Origin: Actinomycetales bacterium | GTDB lineage: Bacteria > Actinomycetota > Actinomycetes > Mycobacteriales > Mycobacteriaceae | NCBI GenBank assembly: GCA_012841845.1 | Contig: DUTZ01000273.1 | Coordinates: forward strand, 1-5,812 | Reading direction: 5' to 3' | DNA: 5,812 nucleotides | Made by a program: the position numbers and the translations under genes | The notes under the pieces: model-generated | Seen by the model: only the letters and a program-made list of their open reading frames with translations | What the model was told of the DNA's origin: nothing | Database searches by the model: none | Shown here: positions 5,170-5,812 of the stretch, piece by piece | How the letters are laid out: each line of letters starts with the position of its first letter | Numbering within the stretch: position 1 is the stretch's first letter

Positions 5170-5812
5170 GTCCAGTCCTCCTCGATGGGGGCTTCCGGCT
5201 GGATCTCCAGCTCGGTGATCTGGGCGCCGCGCGGCATCGACACCAGGGCGGCGACGCCCCGGGCGAGGTCGGCGGGCTTGCACATGCGGGGGTGGCGGCC
5301 GAAGCCGTGGCGCACCCAGTCGTTGATGACGGCCTCGGCGGTCGCCGGGTCGAACTCGGTGCCCATCTCCGTCATCACCGGACCGGGGCGGACCACGCCC
5401 ACCCGGACGCCGGTGCCCTCCGCCTCCTTGCGGATCTGGTGGGCCATGGTCTCCAGACCGGCCTTGGCGGCCACGTAGGCGCCGGAGCGGGGCCGGGCGG
5501 TGTAGGCGACGTCGGAGCCGATGAGCACCACGTCGCCGCGCCGCCGCCCGACCATCCCGGGCATCACGGCGTGGAGCAGGCGCTGCACCGAGAGCAGGTG
5601 GATGTCGAGCTGCGCGGCGAAGGCGTCGGGGTCCATTTCCCACACCCGGCCCATGGTGAGCGTGCCGGCGCTGGAGACCAGCACGTCCGGCGCGCCGTAG
5701 GCCTCGTCGGCCGCGGCGACGAACGCCGCCACGGAGTCGGGATCGGTGACGTCCACCGCGCACGCGGTGGCCTCTCCCCCGGCCCCGCGGATCGTCTCGA
5801 CGAGCTCGGCGA
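5166..5812 (-). CDS. Short-chain dehydrogenase/reductase (SDR), 5' end cut by window edge
   Basis: NAD(P)-dependent oxidoreductase, probably interconverting a hydroxyl and a ketone on a small lipid or sterol-like substrate in the cytosol. About 214 C-terminal residues are visible. The roughly 40 N-terminal residues with the TGxxxGxG cofactor loop lie off the window. The frame stays open to the edge, and residues AELVETIRGAGGEATACAVD before the internal GTG at 5756 fit the SDR alphaC-beta3 region, so that GTG is not the start. Visible landmarks are DVTD (adenine-binding side), VSSAG where NNAG is usual, catalytic Ser (codon 5516-5514), YVAAK with Tyr at 5477-5475 and Lys at 5465-5463 (Ser-Tyr spacing 13, as normal), and PGPVMTEM. 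The tetrad Asn position appears to be His (5600-5598). The stop overlaps the P450 start (ATGA). The position equals that of M. tuberculosis Rv0765c next to cyp51. The SDR fold is sure; the substrate is unknown. Confidence 0.93.
   Translation of the reverse strand, partial: AELVETIRGAGGEATACAVDVTDPDSVAAFVAAADEAYGAPDVLVSSAGTLTMGRVWEMDPDAFAAQLDIHLLSVQRLLHAVMPGMVGRRRGDVVLIGSDVAYTARPRSGAYVAAKAGLETMAHQIRKEAEGTGVRVGVVRPGPVMTEMGTEFDPATAEAVINDWVRHGFGRHPRMCKPADLARGVAALVSMPRGAQITELEIQPEAPIEEDWT
5177..5182 (-). promoter_or_regulatory. Ribosome binding site of cyp51
   Basis: On the minus strand this reads AGGAGG, a full anti-SD match, 7 bases before the ATG at 5169. It lies inside the last codons of the SDR gene. 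It decides the cyp51 start within a frame that is open much further upstream. Confidence 0.85.

Noticed and set aside
3847..5478. 543-codon plus-strand open frame opposite cyp51 and the SDR
   Set aside because: Mirror of third-position GC bias in cyp51. It has no recognisable domain and runs across two real genes.
5170..5763. Upstream extension of the cyp51 frame (665-codon version)
   Set aside because: The added residues are Arg/Gly-rich out-of-frame reading of the SDR. AGGAGG and the conserved CYP51 N-terminus place the start at 5169.

Overview
The window is a GC-rich (roughly 70% by eye), densely coding stretch with every supported gene on the minus strand, read from the right edge to the left. 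Base composition, GTG starts, stop/start overlaps and close protein resemblance to mycobacterial counterparts point to an actinobacterium of the Mycobacteriales/Pseudonocardiales kind. The sequence does not fix the genus.

Layout in transcription order: (1) the C-terminal ~214 residues of a short-chain dehydrogenase/reductase, cut by the window edge (5812-5166); (2) a complete CYP51-family cytochrome P450 (5169-3766), joined to it by an ATGA overlap; (3) a 66-residue ferredoxin with a CxxHxxC...CP cluster motif (3766-3566), joined by a TGATG overlap; (4) a 191-residue tryptophan-rich NTF2/SnoaL-like protein (3544-2969); (5) a 422-residue protein of unknown function with a His/Cys-rich N-terminal half (2963-1695); (6) a 551-residue FadD-type acyl-CoA synthetase resembling the steroid side-chain enzyme FadD19 (1681-26). 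Gaps are -4, -1, 21, 5 and 13 bases, so this is almost certainly one operon. Its promoter lies beyond the right edge, and no terminator is visible in the 25 bases left of fadD.

The SDR-cyp51-ferredoxin order matches the known Mycobacterium tuberculosis block Rv0765c-Rv0764c-Rv0763c. Downstream the window appears to depart from that arrangement, with the unknown 422-residue protein and an acyl-CoA synthetase. A reasonable reading is a small sterol/triterpenoid-processing unit: the ferredoxin feeds electrons to CYP51 for 14alpha-demethylation (or a related oxidation), the SDR handles an alcohol/ketone step, the NTF2-like protein binds or isomerises a hydrophobic intermediate, and the synthetase makes a CoA thioester of an acid product. 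Family assignments for the P450, ferredoxin, SDR and synthetase are firm. The shared pathway is inference.
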